Origin: Nitrososphaeraceae archaeon
GTDB taxonomy: Archaea; Thermoproteota; Nitrososphaeria; Nitrososphaerales; Nitrososphaeraceae
Direction: 5' to 3'
Assembly: GCA_013114725.1 (NCBI GenBank)
Contig: QCWD01000007.1
Coordinates: forward strand, 1 to 42,499
DNA: 42,499 nucleotides
Below are positions 1 through 8,913 of the stretch, piece by piece (position 1 is the first letter of the stretch; each line of letters starts with the position of its first letter). Both the position numbers and the translations under genes were made by a program. The notes under the pieces are model-generated. The model was not told where the DNA came from. It saw only the letters and a list, made by a program, of their open reading frames with translations, and did no database searches.

Positions 1-19
1 AATTTATAATAAAAAGTGA

Positions 20-520
20 TTATGCATCAACATTGTGTAAATTAAAAAGTATAGGAAATTCAAACTCGTCTGATAACAAATTGGGAAATAAAATTTTCAA
101 AAAAATTTGAAATATAAAATGATTGTGTACATTATTGGTAGTTTCTGAAGTCCCACTCAAAATATTCAAAAAATAGACTATAAGAAAAAATGATATAAAA
201 ACCAAAATCAAAATAATTATCCTATACTTTAAGTCAAATTTTATATTTCGGATAGAATATCTCTTTTTTGTCGATTTTGTTCCTAATTTTTTAATTTTAG
301 AATTAAGTACAGGAATTTTTTTTATTATGGAACCATCTAGATCAGAAGTTATTTCAGATAATACAACACGATTTCCTTTACCTGATAAATCATTGAAAAA
401 AGATAGCGCTTCAGAATAGTTGTCAAATCCATGTTTAGAAATACCCCAGGTAACAAGCCACGTTTTTTTTATATTTGCAGAATCCGTATCATCGTTCATT
501 TCTTTTAAAAAATAATACAT
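20..520 (-). CDS. Hypothetical single-pass membrane protein
   Basis: I do not recognise a family. The protein has a soluble N-terminal part (about residues 1-95), a strongly hydrophobic segment at about 99-121 that should be one membrane helix, and a hydrophobic C-terminal tail of about 45 residues. A basic, Lys/Arg-rich stretch (residues 76-98) sits just before the helix, which by the positive-inside rule puts the N-terminal domain in the cytoplasm. The first Met is followed by another at residue 8 (MNDDTDSAN), which is an equally good start (position 499). It stands alone, facing the left edge of the window, with decayed transposase sequence upstream. It is an intact frame with normal composition for the region, so I take it as a real gene, but nothing indicates its role. 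Confidence 0.55.
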   Translation of the reverse strand: MYYFLKEMNDDTDSANIKKTWLVTWGISKHGFDNYSEALSFFNDLSGKGNRVVLSEITSDLDGSIIKKIPVLNSKIKKLGTKSTKKRYSIRNIKFDLKYRIIILILVFISFFLIVYFLNILSGTSETTNNVHNHFIFQIFLKILFPNLLSDEFEFPILFNLHNVDA

Positions 521-770
521 GGGTAAATTATTTAAAAATTTGTTTACTGATTATTTTATTATTAAAGATAAAAATAAATGCTCTTAACAGTTATGTAACA
601 CACAACATTATTATTATTGTAAACAAAATATGATTAATTTAACAAATATGTTTTATAACAGTATCTTTAGCTCACCACATCATTGACAAATTTGTGGGGA
701 TATATACCTCAGAAACATTACACAAAAAGAGAGAAACACTCTTCATTTGTTGATAAATTAAGATTACCTA

Positions 771-1019
771 GATTTAGACTATAGGGCAAAAATCATTCTG
801 CTAAAAGATGAAGGATATACCGTACCGGAAATACGAAAGATCACAAATCATCATGACAACAATATCAGAAAATGCATACACCGATTTAATGAAAATGATG
901 TGGAAGGAATAATATCCAAAATACATAAACATAAACCAATCAAAATTTCTGACAAGATAGAAAAATAGATTGCACAAATAGCAACCAAAAATCCGGGCAA
1001 ATACAAGTTTACTTTTTAG
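771..1019 (+). pseudogene. Remnant of an IS630-type transposase N-terminus
   Basis: Reading from 771 gives a helix-turn-helix stretch (DYRAKIILLKDEGYTVPEIR, then IRKCIHRFNENDVEGI) that resembles the N-terminal DNA-binding region of IS630/Tc1-like transposases. The frame is broken by stops at 966-968 and 1017-1019. No DDE domain of this type follows, so only the N-terminal part survives. I saw no clear terminal inverted repeats. The family assignment is by pattern recognition and is moderate in certainty; that it is a broken gene is clear from the stops. Confidence 0.55.
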
Positions 1020-1099
1020 AAACGGCTCTGTTCACTTAACGAAAGATCTATATCTGCAGACATCCTATTTCTTATAAATGATCAAATTCACCAGAAATA

Positions 1100-1730
1100 G
1101 AACATCCACAATTGCAGTAATGCACTCTTTGTGTCTATTTTTTTGGGTTTGAGTTTACGAAGTACTCTAAAGCATTATCTATTTTTTCTGATAGTAAACG
1201 GAGTTACGTGTCTATCTGGAACTGGGTACAGTGTTTGGGATCTGATACTGTCTATAAGAGTAAACGAATATCCGCTTTTATCATTAATGAAACAGTAATC
1301 CAAATAGGCTGGAAACACTACTATCTGTGGATTGCTACCGAACCGCTACATCGGTCTATCATCAGAATCTTTTAGATAAAGATCTGAGTGTAGAATATGC
1401 TTGTTGCCATTCAATTCATTGAATCTTTAATTAGCAAATATGGAAAACATCTATTTACTCTGATGGAGGTACTTGGTACCGAGGTCTGCGTTGCATTGGG
1501 ACTGAAACACTATCTACATTCACCTTATGAAAAACTTTTGATAAGAAATTGAGAGTAAACCAGTATTTAAAAGACGGAATTGAATGTTTTGATGATTACT
1601 ATCCATGTATAAAAAAGACTGTAATTTAGTACACATTTACAAATGGATATCATTTTATGTTTCAATCTATAACGATACTAAAAATAATAAATTTAAAACA
1701 GATTTAGGAGGCGAAATTATCTTGAATTAA
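1100..1730 (+). pseudogene. Remnant of a DDE transposase (IS6/IS240-like)
   Basis: Three reading frames must be joined to follow this protein. The first (from 1142) reads [20 protein letters not shown] and then [19 protein letters not shown], which matches the region of the first catalytic aspartate, here changed to Asn. The second holds YSDGGTWYRG (second Asp, near 1462). The third has LGLKHYLHSPYEKLLIRN (third acidic residue, Glu), and then the second frame returns with KDGIECFDDYYPC. There are at least three frame changes plus stops (first at 1373-1375). The order and spacing of motifs fit IS6/IS240-type DDE enzymes. The element is dead. Confidence 0.65.
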
Positions 1731-1872
1731 GATCCTTAAAAACAATACACTGCAAATAAAATAAATCAGAAAGAAAAAATTGGTCATCATTACAACTATT
1801 CTGGTTTGTGTTCATATAATGCCAAAAATAAACAATAATAATTATCTAATGTTATAAATCCATCAGTAATTC

Positions 1873-2290
1873 CTAGCCACTATATTTTCTCAAATTACCA
1901 TTTGGTGTACCTTCACGACCATTTTCATGCAATATTACTAAAACTTTTTCTACCATCAAATTATCATCACTTTCTGGTTCAAATCGTATATAATTTGAAT
2001 ATTGGTCTAGTTCATTACATATTATTCTTGAAATTTCATCATTAACTGTATATTCTACAATATTTTCTAGTAATACATTTTTGATATTGCAGATTATTTT
2101 GCTCGGAATTTATTGGAAATTCATATAGGAAAGCATCTCTAAATCGATTCTTTCATTTTTTCTAATTCAAATTCGTATCCTCCAAGCCCTAAATATACTT
2201 TTCCGTCTTTCTGGAAATTAACTGATTTTATTTTTGTAACAAATTTCCCAAAATATGACTTTGTTTTTATATGATCGATTAAATATATAT
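1873..2290 (-). pseudogene. Decayed gene of unknown function
   Basis: On the minus strand two pieces in different frames read like a protein. The upstream piece includes KTKSYFGKFVTKIKSVNFQK and GKVYLGLGGYEFELEKMKES and then hits a stop. The downstream piece reads NVLLENIVEYTVNDEISRII, then RFEPESDDNLMVEKVL and ends at the stop at 1873-1875. A frameshift or small deletion between them explains the break. I do not recognise the family. It lies directly beside the dead transposases, so it may be a gene hit and abandoned together with them. Confidence 0.4.
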
Positions 2291-2527
2291 AAATTATATT
2301 TCAGTAAATAAAAGAATGTGTTTATTAGCAAATATTAAAATAAATATGAAAAATTTATATTTTCATGTTTATTTATTATATTTTTTTCGATTTCTACTAT
2401 TGATGAATATCAAAACACTATTTATATTTAAGAACCGTATTAAATAATTGAAGTACATACATATCTTAAGTCACATTATTTTCTATTTTTATACACTATC
2501 AATTATAAATAAAGTTAAAAAATCTTT

Positions 2528-4027
2528 ATGGTTATTAGATTTACGATTGTATTGAAGACAAATCATTATTTTATAAATAATTTTCTGTTATCGTGCCTAT
2601 GCATGGTTATATTGGCTTTAAGTGTTGATTCACTTTTAAGTTTTGAAAAACAGAAAGGATATTCTTCGGATTCATTACCAAATAATTTTCAAATCGATGC
2701 AAGTAATGGAATTTCTACTTTATCCATAAATTCTGTTACTGAAGAAAAAATGGAACGAACGATTCAAAATATGGAAGAAAATATTGATATAGTATTACCC
2801 TCGATGGAAGATTTTCAGAAATTTAAAAATGAAATTCATCAGATGATGGAATCTCAAATAGCAAATCAATATATTGTAATATTAAAAAACAACTATTCGA
2901 TTTCATCAGAAGATCAGTTAAATTTATCATCTATCATAAAGGAAAAAAAAGTTGAATTATTAAACCAGTTTGATGACGTTGTAAAAGGCGTTACGATAAA
3001 AATCAATGACCCACAAACACTTGAAGACATTAAAAACAATCCTAATGTTGCATTTGTAGAAAAAGATCAACTTGTCTATATATTTGATCCTTTTAATGAA
3101 AACCTAACACAATTTTCTTCACAGATTATACCTTATGGTGTTGATAGAATAGATGGAGATTTGAGCTCAACTAAATCTGGTAATGGCAACGGAAACGTCG
3201 ATGTTGATATTGCAATTTTGGATACAGGAGTTTCGTTAACTCATCCTGATTTAAATATCTATAAACAAGTTACTTTTGTTTCAGGAACAACTAATGCAAA
3301 TGATGATAATGGACATGGCACACATGTTGCTGGAATTGCTGCAGCAAAGGACAACTCCCAAGGTAGTGTAGGTGTTGCGCCTGGTGCAAGAATATGGGCT
3401 GTTAAATTACTTGATTATAATGGATACGGAACAATTTCAAATATAATCAAAGGAGTAGATTATGTAACCAAAAATGCGAATAAAATAGACGTAGCGAATC
3501 TTAGTTTTGGATGTGAATGCACGTCAGAAGCAATGAATTTGGCTATAAATAAAGCTATAAAAGCAGGTGTTACTTTTGTAGTCGCAGCCGGAAATAGTGG
3601 AAAAGATGGAAAAACATTTTCGCCTGGAAATAACCCTAATGTGATTTCAGTTTCTGCAATTGTTGATTCAGATGGAAAATGCGGTGGAATGGGAATAAAT
3701 ACGCGTTACGGTAATGATGATACTTTGGCGACATTCAGTAATTTTGGTAATACTGTAGATATTGCCGCACCGGGAGTGAATATTTATTCGACTTTCAAAG
3801 ACGAGTCATATGCCACTTTAAGCGGTACCAGCATGGCTTCTCCATATGTTGCTGGGGCAGTGGCATTATACAAGAGTACTCATCCATCCGCTTCTCCATC
3901 TTCTGTTTTTGATACTTTGGTCTCATCAGGGTCTACAAAACTAACCTGCGATGGCAAAGGTTTTGGTTCCTTTTCGGAAGATAAAGATAGTAAAAAAGAA
4001 CCCGTATTATACGTCAAAAACTTTTAA
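2528..4027 (+). CDS. Secreted subtilisin-like serine protease (S8 family)
   Basis: An exported peptidase of the subtilase family. The N-terminus has a hydrophobic export segment at about residues 17-34. An inhibitor-I9-like propeptide follows (about 113-187, starting QYIVILKN). The catalytic domain shows the triad in order: Asp232 in ILDTGVSLTHPDL, His264 in NGHGTHVAG and Ser435 in GTSMASPYVAGA, with the oxyanion Asn356 in AAGNSG. All key residues are present, so it should be active after loss of the propeptide. Length is usual for a pre-pro-subtilase without extra C-terminal domains. No cell-wall anchor is seen; the protein ends soon after the catalytic domain. An AT-rich TATA-like stretch (2501-2511) lies just upstream of the ATG, suggesting a leaderless mRNA. 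It stands alone between decayed DNA and a second exported protein. The substrate is unknown. Confidence 0.93.
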   Translation: MVIRFTIVLKTNHYFINNFLLSCLCMVILALSVDSLLSFEKQKGYSSDSLPNNFQIDASNGISTLSINSVTEEKMERTIQNMEENIDIVLPSMEDFQKFKNEIHQMMESQIANQYIVILKNNYSISSEDQLNLSSIIKEKKVELLNQFDDVVKGVTIKINDPQTLEDIKNNPNVAFVEKDQLVYIFDPFNENLTQFSSQIIPYGVDRIDGDLSSTKSGNGNGNVDVDIAILDTGVSLTHPDLNIYKQVTFVSGTTNANDDNGHGTHVAGIAAAKDNSQGSVGVAPGARIWAVKLLDYNGYGTISNIIKGVDYVTKNANKIDVANLSFGCECTSEAMNLAINKAIKAGVTFVVAAGNSGKDGKTFSPGNNPNVISVSAIVDSDGKCGGMGINTRYGNDDTLATFSNFGNTVDIAAPGVNIYSTFKDESYATLSGTSMASPYVAGAVALYKSTHPSASPSSVFDTLVSSGSTKLTCDGKGFGSFSEDKDSKKEPVLYVKNF

Positions 4028-4043
4028 CCTAATTTATTTTTGA

Positions 4044-4051
4044 TTTTTTTT
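4044..4051 (+). terminator. Oligo-T terminator after the subtilase gene
   Basis: A run of eight T lies about 17 bases after the protease stop codon, preceded by other T-rich sequence. Archaeal RNA polymerase terminates on such runs without needing a hairpin, so this is the likely 3' end of the protease transcript. Confidence 0.4.
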
Positions 4052-4200
4052 ACCCGACATTAATTTACGAATTCAACTAAGATCACAAAGATTAGAATTA
4101 TTAGTATTTGTTTTTATAACAAATTTCTATAAATCTTTAGAGTAGTATCTTAAATTCAATTTAAATATTTGATTTTATCAATAACCCCTGTATTAATATA

Positions 4201-4554
4201 ATGAATAAAATAATTTTTACATTTATTACACTATCATTTTTTGTTGTCTCTGCCTTAGTCTTTGGTATAAATCAAGCTGTTCATCCTGTAATATCGAACG
4301 ATAACTTTACTTTTTCGAATAATGCCATTATAAATAATAGTAATTCCTCAATTCATGGAAATAAAGAAAAATTCGATCTTAATACTAATCCAATTAAACC
4401 TGATTTAGTAATTGAAAATAATTATGATGTTCCAAATAATTTTACTAGGGATAATAATATCTCATCAACTGATGATGATTTACCATGCAAAATGCCTCCA
4501 TGTCCTCTAGGTCATGTTTGTATTCAATTATGTCCAGATTCGTTGGTTTCTTAA
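4201..4554 (+). CDS. Small exported protein with Cys-rich tail
   Basis: Not assignable to a family. Residues 4-24 form a hydrophobic export signal (KIIFTFITLSFFVVSALVFG). The middle is Asn/Ser-rich and likely unstructured (about 33-92). The last 25 residues carry four cysteines and three prolines (CKMPPCPLGHVCIQLCPDS), which could form two disulfides or bind a metal outside the cell. It follows the exported subtilase on the same strand after a gap with its own T-run and an AT-rich TATA-like stretch (about 4157-4169), so it is probably transcribed separately. A link with the protease, for example as substrate, is only a possibility. Confidence 0.6.
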   Translation: MNKIIFTFITLSFFVVSALVFGINQAVHPVISNDNFTFSNNAIINNSNSSIHGNKEKFDLNTNPIKPDLVIENNYDVPNNFTRDNNISSTDDDLPCKMPPCPLGHVCIQLCPDSLVS

Positions 4555-4701
4555 TCTAATCTTAATTTAAATTTTATAAAAATTAATTGTAATCCTTTGA
4601 GTTTTCATTTAGATTCAAAGGAGATTTCAGCAAATTCACCGAGATATTGAATTTATCCAAAGAAATAATTTTGATAAATAATATAGATAATAACGAAAGA
4701 A

Positions 4702-4729
4702 ATCTATATATATTGTAATATATATTACA
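4702..4729 (+). promoter_or_regulatory. hsp20 promoter with palindromic candidate operator
   Basis: A TATA-like stretch (TCTATATATA, 4703-4712) lies about 30 bases before the ATG at 4739, implying a leaderless transcript. Directly after it, 4714-4729 is a perfect 16-bp palindrome (TGTAATATATATTACA). A further half-site-like TGTAATAT occurs at 4733-4740. A protein bound here would block initiation, as known for heat-shock repressors such as Phr in Pyrococcus; no specific regulator can be named. Confidence 0.5.
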
Positions 4730-4738
4730 GTATGTAAT

Positions 4739-5275
4739 ATGACAAACATTAGGTTTGATCCATGGGGAATGAAAAACAAACTATTTGCAAATTTCGGGCT
4801 AGAATTTGGAGAAATTGAAGAAATGATGAATAGTATTTTTAGAACTATGGCTGAACGAAGTAATTATTTTGAGGATTCACAGCCTTATTACTACGGTTAT
4901 CAAATCACAATAGGGACTGATAATAAACCTCATATTCGTGAATTTGGTAATTTGAAATCCCAAAGAGGTTTTGTAGAACAAAAAAGTATGAGAGAACCAT
5001 TAATTGATACTAGCATAAATGAAAAAGAAAATAATTTTATAGTAACCGCTGAATTACCAGGCGTCAATAAAGAAGATATCAAGATATCACTAACTGATTC
5101 TTCAATTATATTGAACGCTGAACATGGAGAGAAGAAATATCATACAGAAATTCCTTTTGATATAGAACTGGATGGCACGACTGCTAAAGCGACATATTCC
5201 AACGGTATATTAGAACTTAAAATAAAACTAAAAGAAACTAAAAAAAGAATTTTTAAGGATATTAAAGTTGAATAA
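4739..5275 (+). CDS. Small heat shock protein, Hsp20/alpha-crystallin family
   Basis: An ATP-independent holdase chaperone that keeps unfolding proteins soluble. The alpha-crystallin domain covers about residues 86-178, with the family signature ELPGVNKEDIKI (105-116) and the ATYSNGILEL segment (151-160) that corresponds to the A-x-x-x-N-G-x-L motif. The N-terminal region (1-80) includes YYGYQITIGTDNKPHIREFG, a segment I know from archaeal Hsp20 proteins encoded beside Cdc48-type ATPases. The C-terminal I-x-I tail motif is not evident. The gene sits 39 bases before the Cdc48 homologue on the same strand, suggesting that holdase and unfoldase are made together. The ATG is placed by the TATA box 30 bases upstream. 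A palindrome in the promoter suggests specific regulation. Confidence 0.93.
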   Translation: MTNIRFDPWGMKNKLFANFGLEFGEIEEMMNSIFRTMAERSNYFEDSQPYYYGYQITIGTDNKPHIREFGNLKSQRGFVEQKSMREPLIDTSINEKENNFIVTAELPGVNKEDIKISLTDSSIILNAEHGEKKYHTEIPFDIELDGTTAKATYSNGILELKIKLKETKKRIFKDIKVE

Positions 5276-5314
5276 ATGGATTTATTCTAATTATTTTGGA
5301 GACAATAAAAAACC

Positions 5315-7537
5315 ATGATTAATGGTCCAGAACATGATATAATGTTACGTGTCGCTGAAACTTATCCTAAATTTGTTGGTAGAGGAGTCTGTGTCGTAGA
5401 TCCAAAAGTAATGAAAGATCTTGATTTGGTTCCAGGAGATGTTATTGAAATTTCAAGTCAGAATAAGAAAAGCTACGTTCTATTATGGTCAAGTCAACCT
5501 TCTGATTATGGCCGCGGTTTGGTCAGAATTGATGGTTATACCCGAAATAACATCTCTGTAGGTATAGATGATATTGTAAATATTAAAAAAGTTGCAGTAA
5601 AAAATGCTACTCAGATCGTTTTGTCACCTACTGAAGAGCTAAACATTACAGGTTTAGAAGAACATCTTCCTGAATTACTTGAAGGTAGAGTTTTGACAAA
5701 GGATGATACTATATTGCTAAATGTGATGGGTAAAAAACTTGGATTTGTAGTAAATTCATCTTCTCCTACTGATGTCGCATTGATGATAAATTTAGATACT
5801 AACTTTGTAATAAGTTCAATTCCAAAATCTGTATCAAAAAGTATCTCTAGAATAACCTATGAAGATATCGGTGGGCTGAAAAATGAGGTTCAGAAAGTGA
5901 GAGAAATGATAGAACTCCCATTAAGACATCCTGAAATATTTGAGAGAGTCGGCATAGATGCTCCAAAAGGCGTGTTATTATTTGGACCGCCAGGTACTGG
6001 AAAAACATTATTAGCTCGTGCTGTTGCAAATGAAACAAATGCTAATTTTTACTCTATAGGCGGACCGGAAATAATGAGCAAGTTTTATGGTGAAAGTGAA
6101 GAAAAATTAAGAGAAGTATTCACAAAAGCAGAAGAAAACGCACCAAGCATAATTTTTATCGATGAAATTGACTCCATTGCTCCCAAAAGAGAGGAGGTTT
6201 CTGGTGACGTAGAAAAAAGAGTTGTATCTCAACTTTTGACTTTAATGGATGGAATTAAACATAGAGGTAAAGTTATTGTCATAGCTGCAACAAACCGACC
6301 AGATGCACTCGATCCAGCTCTTAGACGACCTGGAAGATTTGATAGAGAAATAGAAATAGGGATACCCGATGAAAATGATCGTTATGAGATACTACAGATT
6401 CATACACATGGAATGCCATTACAAGAGAATTTAGATCTTTCTAGATTTGCGAAAATAACACATGGTTTTGTTGGTGCAGACCTTGAGGTATTAGCTAAAG
6501 AAGCTGCTATGAGATCTCTAAGAAGAATCCTACACGAAATAAATCTTGACCAATTTAAACAATCAAAGATTCCACTAGACGTACTTAATAAAATCAAGAT
6601 TACTGAAAATGATTTTGAAGAAGCCCTTAAGGAAATTCCTCCATCTGTAATGAGAGAAGTTTATGTCCATAAACCTAATATAAAATGGGAGGATATCGGA
6701 GGTTTAGAGAATATAAAAGAAGAATTATCCGAGGCAATCGAATGGCCATTAAAATACAGTGACTTATTTCAAGAAGCAGACGTAAGGCCTCCAAAAGGCA
6801 TTTTATTGTACGGTCCACCCGGAACTGGAAAAACAATGATAGCAAAGGCAGTTGCTACTACCTCAGAAGCTAATTTCATTAGTATTAAAGGCCCAGAATT
6901 GATTTCAAAATGGGTAGGGGAATCAGAAAAAGGTATTAGAGAGGTATTCAGAAAGGCAAGACAGGCTTCACCATGCGTGATCTTTTTTGATGAAATTGAT
7001 GCAATTGCTTCAAGAAGAAGTTCCGGAGAATCAGGAGATTCACATGTGACTGAAAGATTGGTTAGTCAGATGCTAACTGAGTTAGACGGATTAGAGGACC
7101 TCAAAGGTGTCATCGTTATAGCCGCAACCAACAGACCTGATATGATAGATGAGGCATTATTAAGACCGGGGAGATTTGATAGAATATTGGAAGTTCCAAT
7201 TCCAGATAAAGAGGGAAGAAAAAAAATCATTAGCATTAACTTAGAAAAAAAACCTATTTCTGCCGAAGTTAATATTGATAAACTAGTTCAGGAAACCGAT
7301 GGATTTACCGGTGCTGATATATCCTCCCTAGTGAACACAGCTGCTCTTTCAGCGATTAAAGAACATATCTCTCAAAAAACAAAACAAGCAGATTTGATCA
7401 ATTATGAAAAAAATAAGTACAATACGGACAAAAATATTTCAACAAAATCTCTTTTGATATCAATGAAACATTTTGAATCTGCATTAGAAAAAATGACAAG
7501 AAAAAAGAAATCCACTCTTGTCAATAGTATTACCTAG
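5315..7537 (+). CDS. Cdc48/VAT family AAA+ ATPase (p97 homologue)
   Basis: A hexameric unfoldase that pulls substrates through its pore and hands them to the proteasome or refolding. The N domain (about 9-95, double-psi barrel; 100-180) binds substrate or adaptors. The D1 ATPase domain has Walker A GPPGTGKT at 224-231, Walker B IIFIDE at 279-284 and an arginine-finger region around RRPGRFDRE (337-345). The D2 domain has Walker A at 500-507, Walker B VIFFDE at 555-560 and LLRPGRFDR (615-623). Length is normal for archaeal VAT. Both ATPase sites look intact. The C-terminal tail (about 695-740) is Lys/Thr-rich; I see no hydrophobic-Tyr proteasome-docking (HbYX) motif at the very end (VNSIT). A GGAGA at 5298-5302 may act as ribosome binding site. 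Follows hsp20, probable operon. Confidence 0.97.
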   Translation: MINGPEHDIMLRVAETYPKFVGRGVCVVDPKVMKDLDLVPGDVIEISSQNKKSYVLLWSSQPSDYGRGLVRIDGYTRNNISVGIDDIVNIKKVAVKNATQIVLSPTEELNITGLEEHLPELLEGRVLTKDDTILLNVMGKKLGFVVNSSSPTDVALMINLDTNFVISSIPKSVSKSISRITYEDIGGLKNEVQKVREMIELPLRHPEIFERVGIDAPKGVLLFGPPGTGKTLLARAVANETNANFYSIGGPEIMSKFYGESEEKLREVFTKAEENAPSIIFIDEIDSIAPKREEVSGDVEKRVVSQLLTLMDGIKHRGKVIVIAATNRPDALDPALRRPGRFDREIEIGIPDENDRYEILQIHTHGMPLQENLDLSRFAKITHGFVGADLEVLAKEAAMRSLRRILHEINLDQFKQSKIPLDVLNKIKITENDFEEALKEIPPSVMREVYVHKPNIKWEDIGGLENIKEELSEAIEWPLKYSDLFQEADVRPPKGILLYGPPGTGKTMIAKAVATTSEANFISIKGPELISKWVGESEKGIREVFRKARQASPCVIFFDEIDAIASRRSSGESGDSHVTERLVSQMLTELDGLEDLKGVIVIAATNRPDMIDEALLRPGRFDRILEVPIPDKEGRKKIISINLEKKPISAEVNIDKLVQETDGFTGADISSLVNTAALSAIKEHISQKTKQADLINYEKNKYNTDKNISTKSLLISMKHFESALEKMTRKKKSTLVNSIT

Positions 7538-7628
7538 AAACAAATTCTCATTTTCATATTTTTTTATAAATTTAAATTCTGCCAAAAAACGTTATTTTTT
7601 GTTTTGATTTTGATAAGGTTATACTAGT

Positions 7629-7841
7629 TCAATCTTTGACCGAATTATCTAAAAAAACTGATGGAACTTTAGATAATTCATCAATTTTCCAGTGGCAACT
7701 CCAACAAAAACCACAAGTTACGCAAGTAAATTGAGTTCTTAAATTGCATGATTTGCAAAGGATATATTTTTGTGATAATGTATCTCTTATGAATTCATGT
7801 TTAAAGAACCTATTTAATTCCCTTGAGATTCTTGCTTTCAT
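7629..7841 (-). CDS. Small zinc-ribbon-like protein
   Basis: A short basic protein whose middle holds five cysteines and a histidine arranged CKSC...CVTCGFCWSCH, a typical zinc-binding pattern. Function unknown; such small proteins often bind nucleic acid or a protein partner. I chose the ATG at 7841 (MKARISREL); the frame can be extended upstream to a TTG at 7865, which adds eight hydrophobic residues and seems less likely. It lies tail to tail with cdc48 (91-base gap) and head to head with the cupin gene. The dense Cys pattern in an otherwise AT-rich frame is the main reason to believe it is a gene. Confidence 0.55.
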   Translation of the reverse strand: MKARISRELNRFFKHEFIRDTLSQKYILCKSCNLRTQFTCVTCGFCWSCHWKIDELSKVPSVFLDNSVKD

Positions 7842-8010
7842 ATTATGCAGTATATAATACAGCAAACTAAACTATATCTTTTATGGAAAATAGTTCTACA
7901 TATTTGATCAATAAATAATTTGCATATGTTATTTTTGCAACTGTTCTTAACATGTATTTGGTCAAATCTATATTAATCTAATATACCGGTTGGTGTTGCT
8001 TAATGTTTTT

Positions 8011-8020
8011 ATTATATATT
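8011..8020 (+). promoter_or_regulatory. TATA-like box of the cupin gene
   Basis: ATTATATATT lies with its centre about 24-28 bases before the ATG at 8039. This spacing is what a leaderless archaeal transcript starting at that ATG would need, and is the main argument against using the ATG at 8003. Confidence 0.45.
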
Positions 8021-8038
8021 TTTATTCTTTTTAACTTG

Positions 8039-8569
8039 ATGGAAAAACAAAATTTAAACATTGCAAAAGAAAAAACCGTCTCTGAAAACTATTTTCGCGG
8101 TGAGGTCGTTATACGGGAAGTTTTAAATGAAGAATCCTCTCTAGAACAAGAAATGTATCATGTTTTATTCAAAAACGGTGCTATAACCAATATTCATTAT
8201 CATGAATCAGAACAGATACTAATATGTACTAATGGTATTGGTATTGTTGGATTATTGTGTAATGATACAAACCTAATTGAATTTAAAACTAGTAATATCG
8301 AATCAATTAAGATACTAAATGAGGACGATGTAGTTTGCATCCCAAAAAACAGACTGCATTTTCATGGTTCACTAAATAAGAATGATTTTTCTCATATTGC
8401 AATTAGAAGAAAACATATTATTGACAATAACACAGAAAGATATGCTTCTACCATCTGGGAAATTGATTTACTAAATAATCTTCTAAAATACGATAATTCA
8501 AAAATAAATATGACTCGATTAAGGATTTGGGAAATAATTAATTCAGAAATTCAAAAATGTATTGATTAA
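8039..8569 (+). CDS. Cupin-fold protein, function unknown
   Basis: A single-domain beta-barrel protein. The first cupin motif is seen as TNIHYHESEQILICTNGIG (His-x-His...Glu then Gly) and the second as DDVVCIPKNRLHFHGSL with two histidines, so a metal site of the usual His/His/Glu/His kind can be made. The C-terminal 50 residues form a helical extension. Cupins range from isomerases and dioxygenases to sensors, and no substrate can be read from the sequence. The frame begins at 8003 with twelve hydrophobic residues, but a TATA-like box overlaps that part, so the start at 8039 (MEKQNLN) is preferred. It converges with the DUF2024 gene downstream (10-base gap). Confidence 0.7.
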   Translation: MEKQNLNIAKEKTVSENYFRGEVVIREVLNEESSLEQEMYHVLFKNGAITNIHYHESEQILICTNGIGIVGLLCNDTNLIEFKTSNIESIKILNEDDVVCIPKNRLHFHGSLNKNDFSHIAIRRKHIIDNNTERYASTIWEIDLLNNLLKYDNSKINMTRLRIWEIINSEIQKCID

Positions 8570-8579
8570 AAAAATATGT

Positions 8580-8840
8580 TTATGGACATCCTTCCATCTT
8601 TTGGATATAATATCCATTTTCGTTAATTTCTTTTTCTACAAAACCCGGGGCTTCTTGAATATGACAAAATTGACATTCTTCTTGTGTCATTTTCTGTCCA
8701 TCTTGTCCTACTGTTTGTAGATACTGTTTTCCATATTCTATAGCTTTCTCATGTGGCACACTTGCTTCAACAATAACATCAAAATGCATGATTTTTCCAT
8801 CCTTTTTCGTTACATATGTGTCATATACCGCACATTCCAT
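8580..8840 (-). CDS. DUF2024 family protein
   Basis: A small soluble protein that opens AVYDTYVTKKDGKIMHFDVI, the characteristic start of the DUF2024 family, which occurs scattered in bacteria and archaea and has no established function. Further conserved-looking parts are the helix with EKAIEYGKQYL and the segment CQFCHIQEAP, where two cysteines and a histidine could bind a metal. Length (86 residues) is usual for the family. It lies 73 bases downstream of the XTP pyrophosphatase gene on the same strand and could be part of that transcript. Confidence 0.8.
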   Translation of the reverse strand: MECAVYDTYVTKKDGKIMHFDVIVEASVPHEKAIEYGKQYLQTVGQDGQKMTQEECQFCHIQEAPGFVEKEINENGYYIQKMEGCP

Positions 8841-8913
8841 AATCTTATGCTCTTATAACCAACATTTATTCATATCTTAGATTTTATAATTTATGAACAA
8901 TAACGATTTATTT

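Noticed and set aside
2291-2527. Possible further remnant upstream of the subtilase
   Set aside because: Very AT-rich with many stops in all frames and no readable protein segment.
5315-7537. Possibility that the AAA protein is a proteasomal (PAN-type) ATPase
   Set aside because: It has two AAA domains and a Cdc48 N domain, whereas PAN has one AAA domain and a coiled coil.
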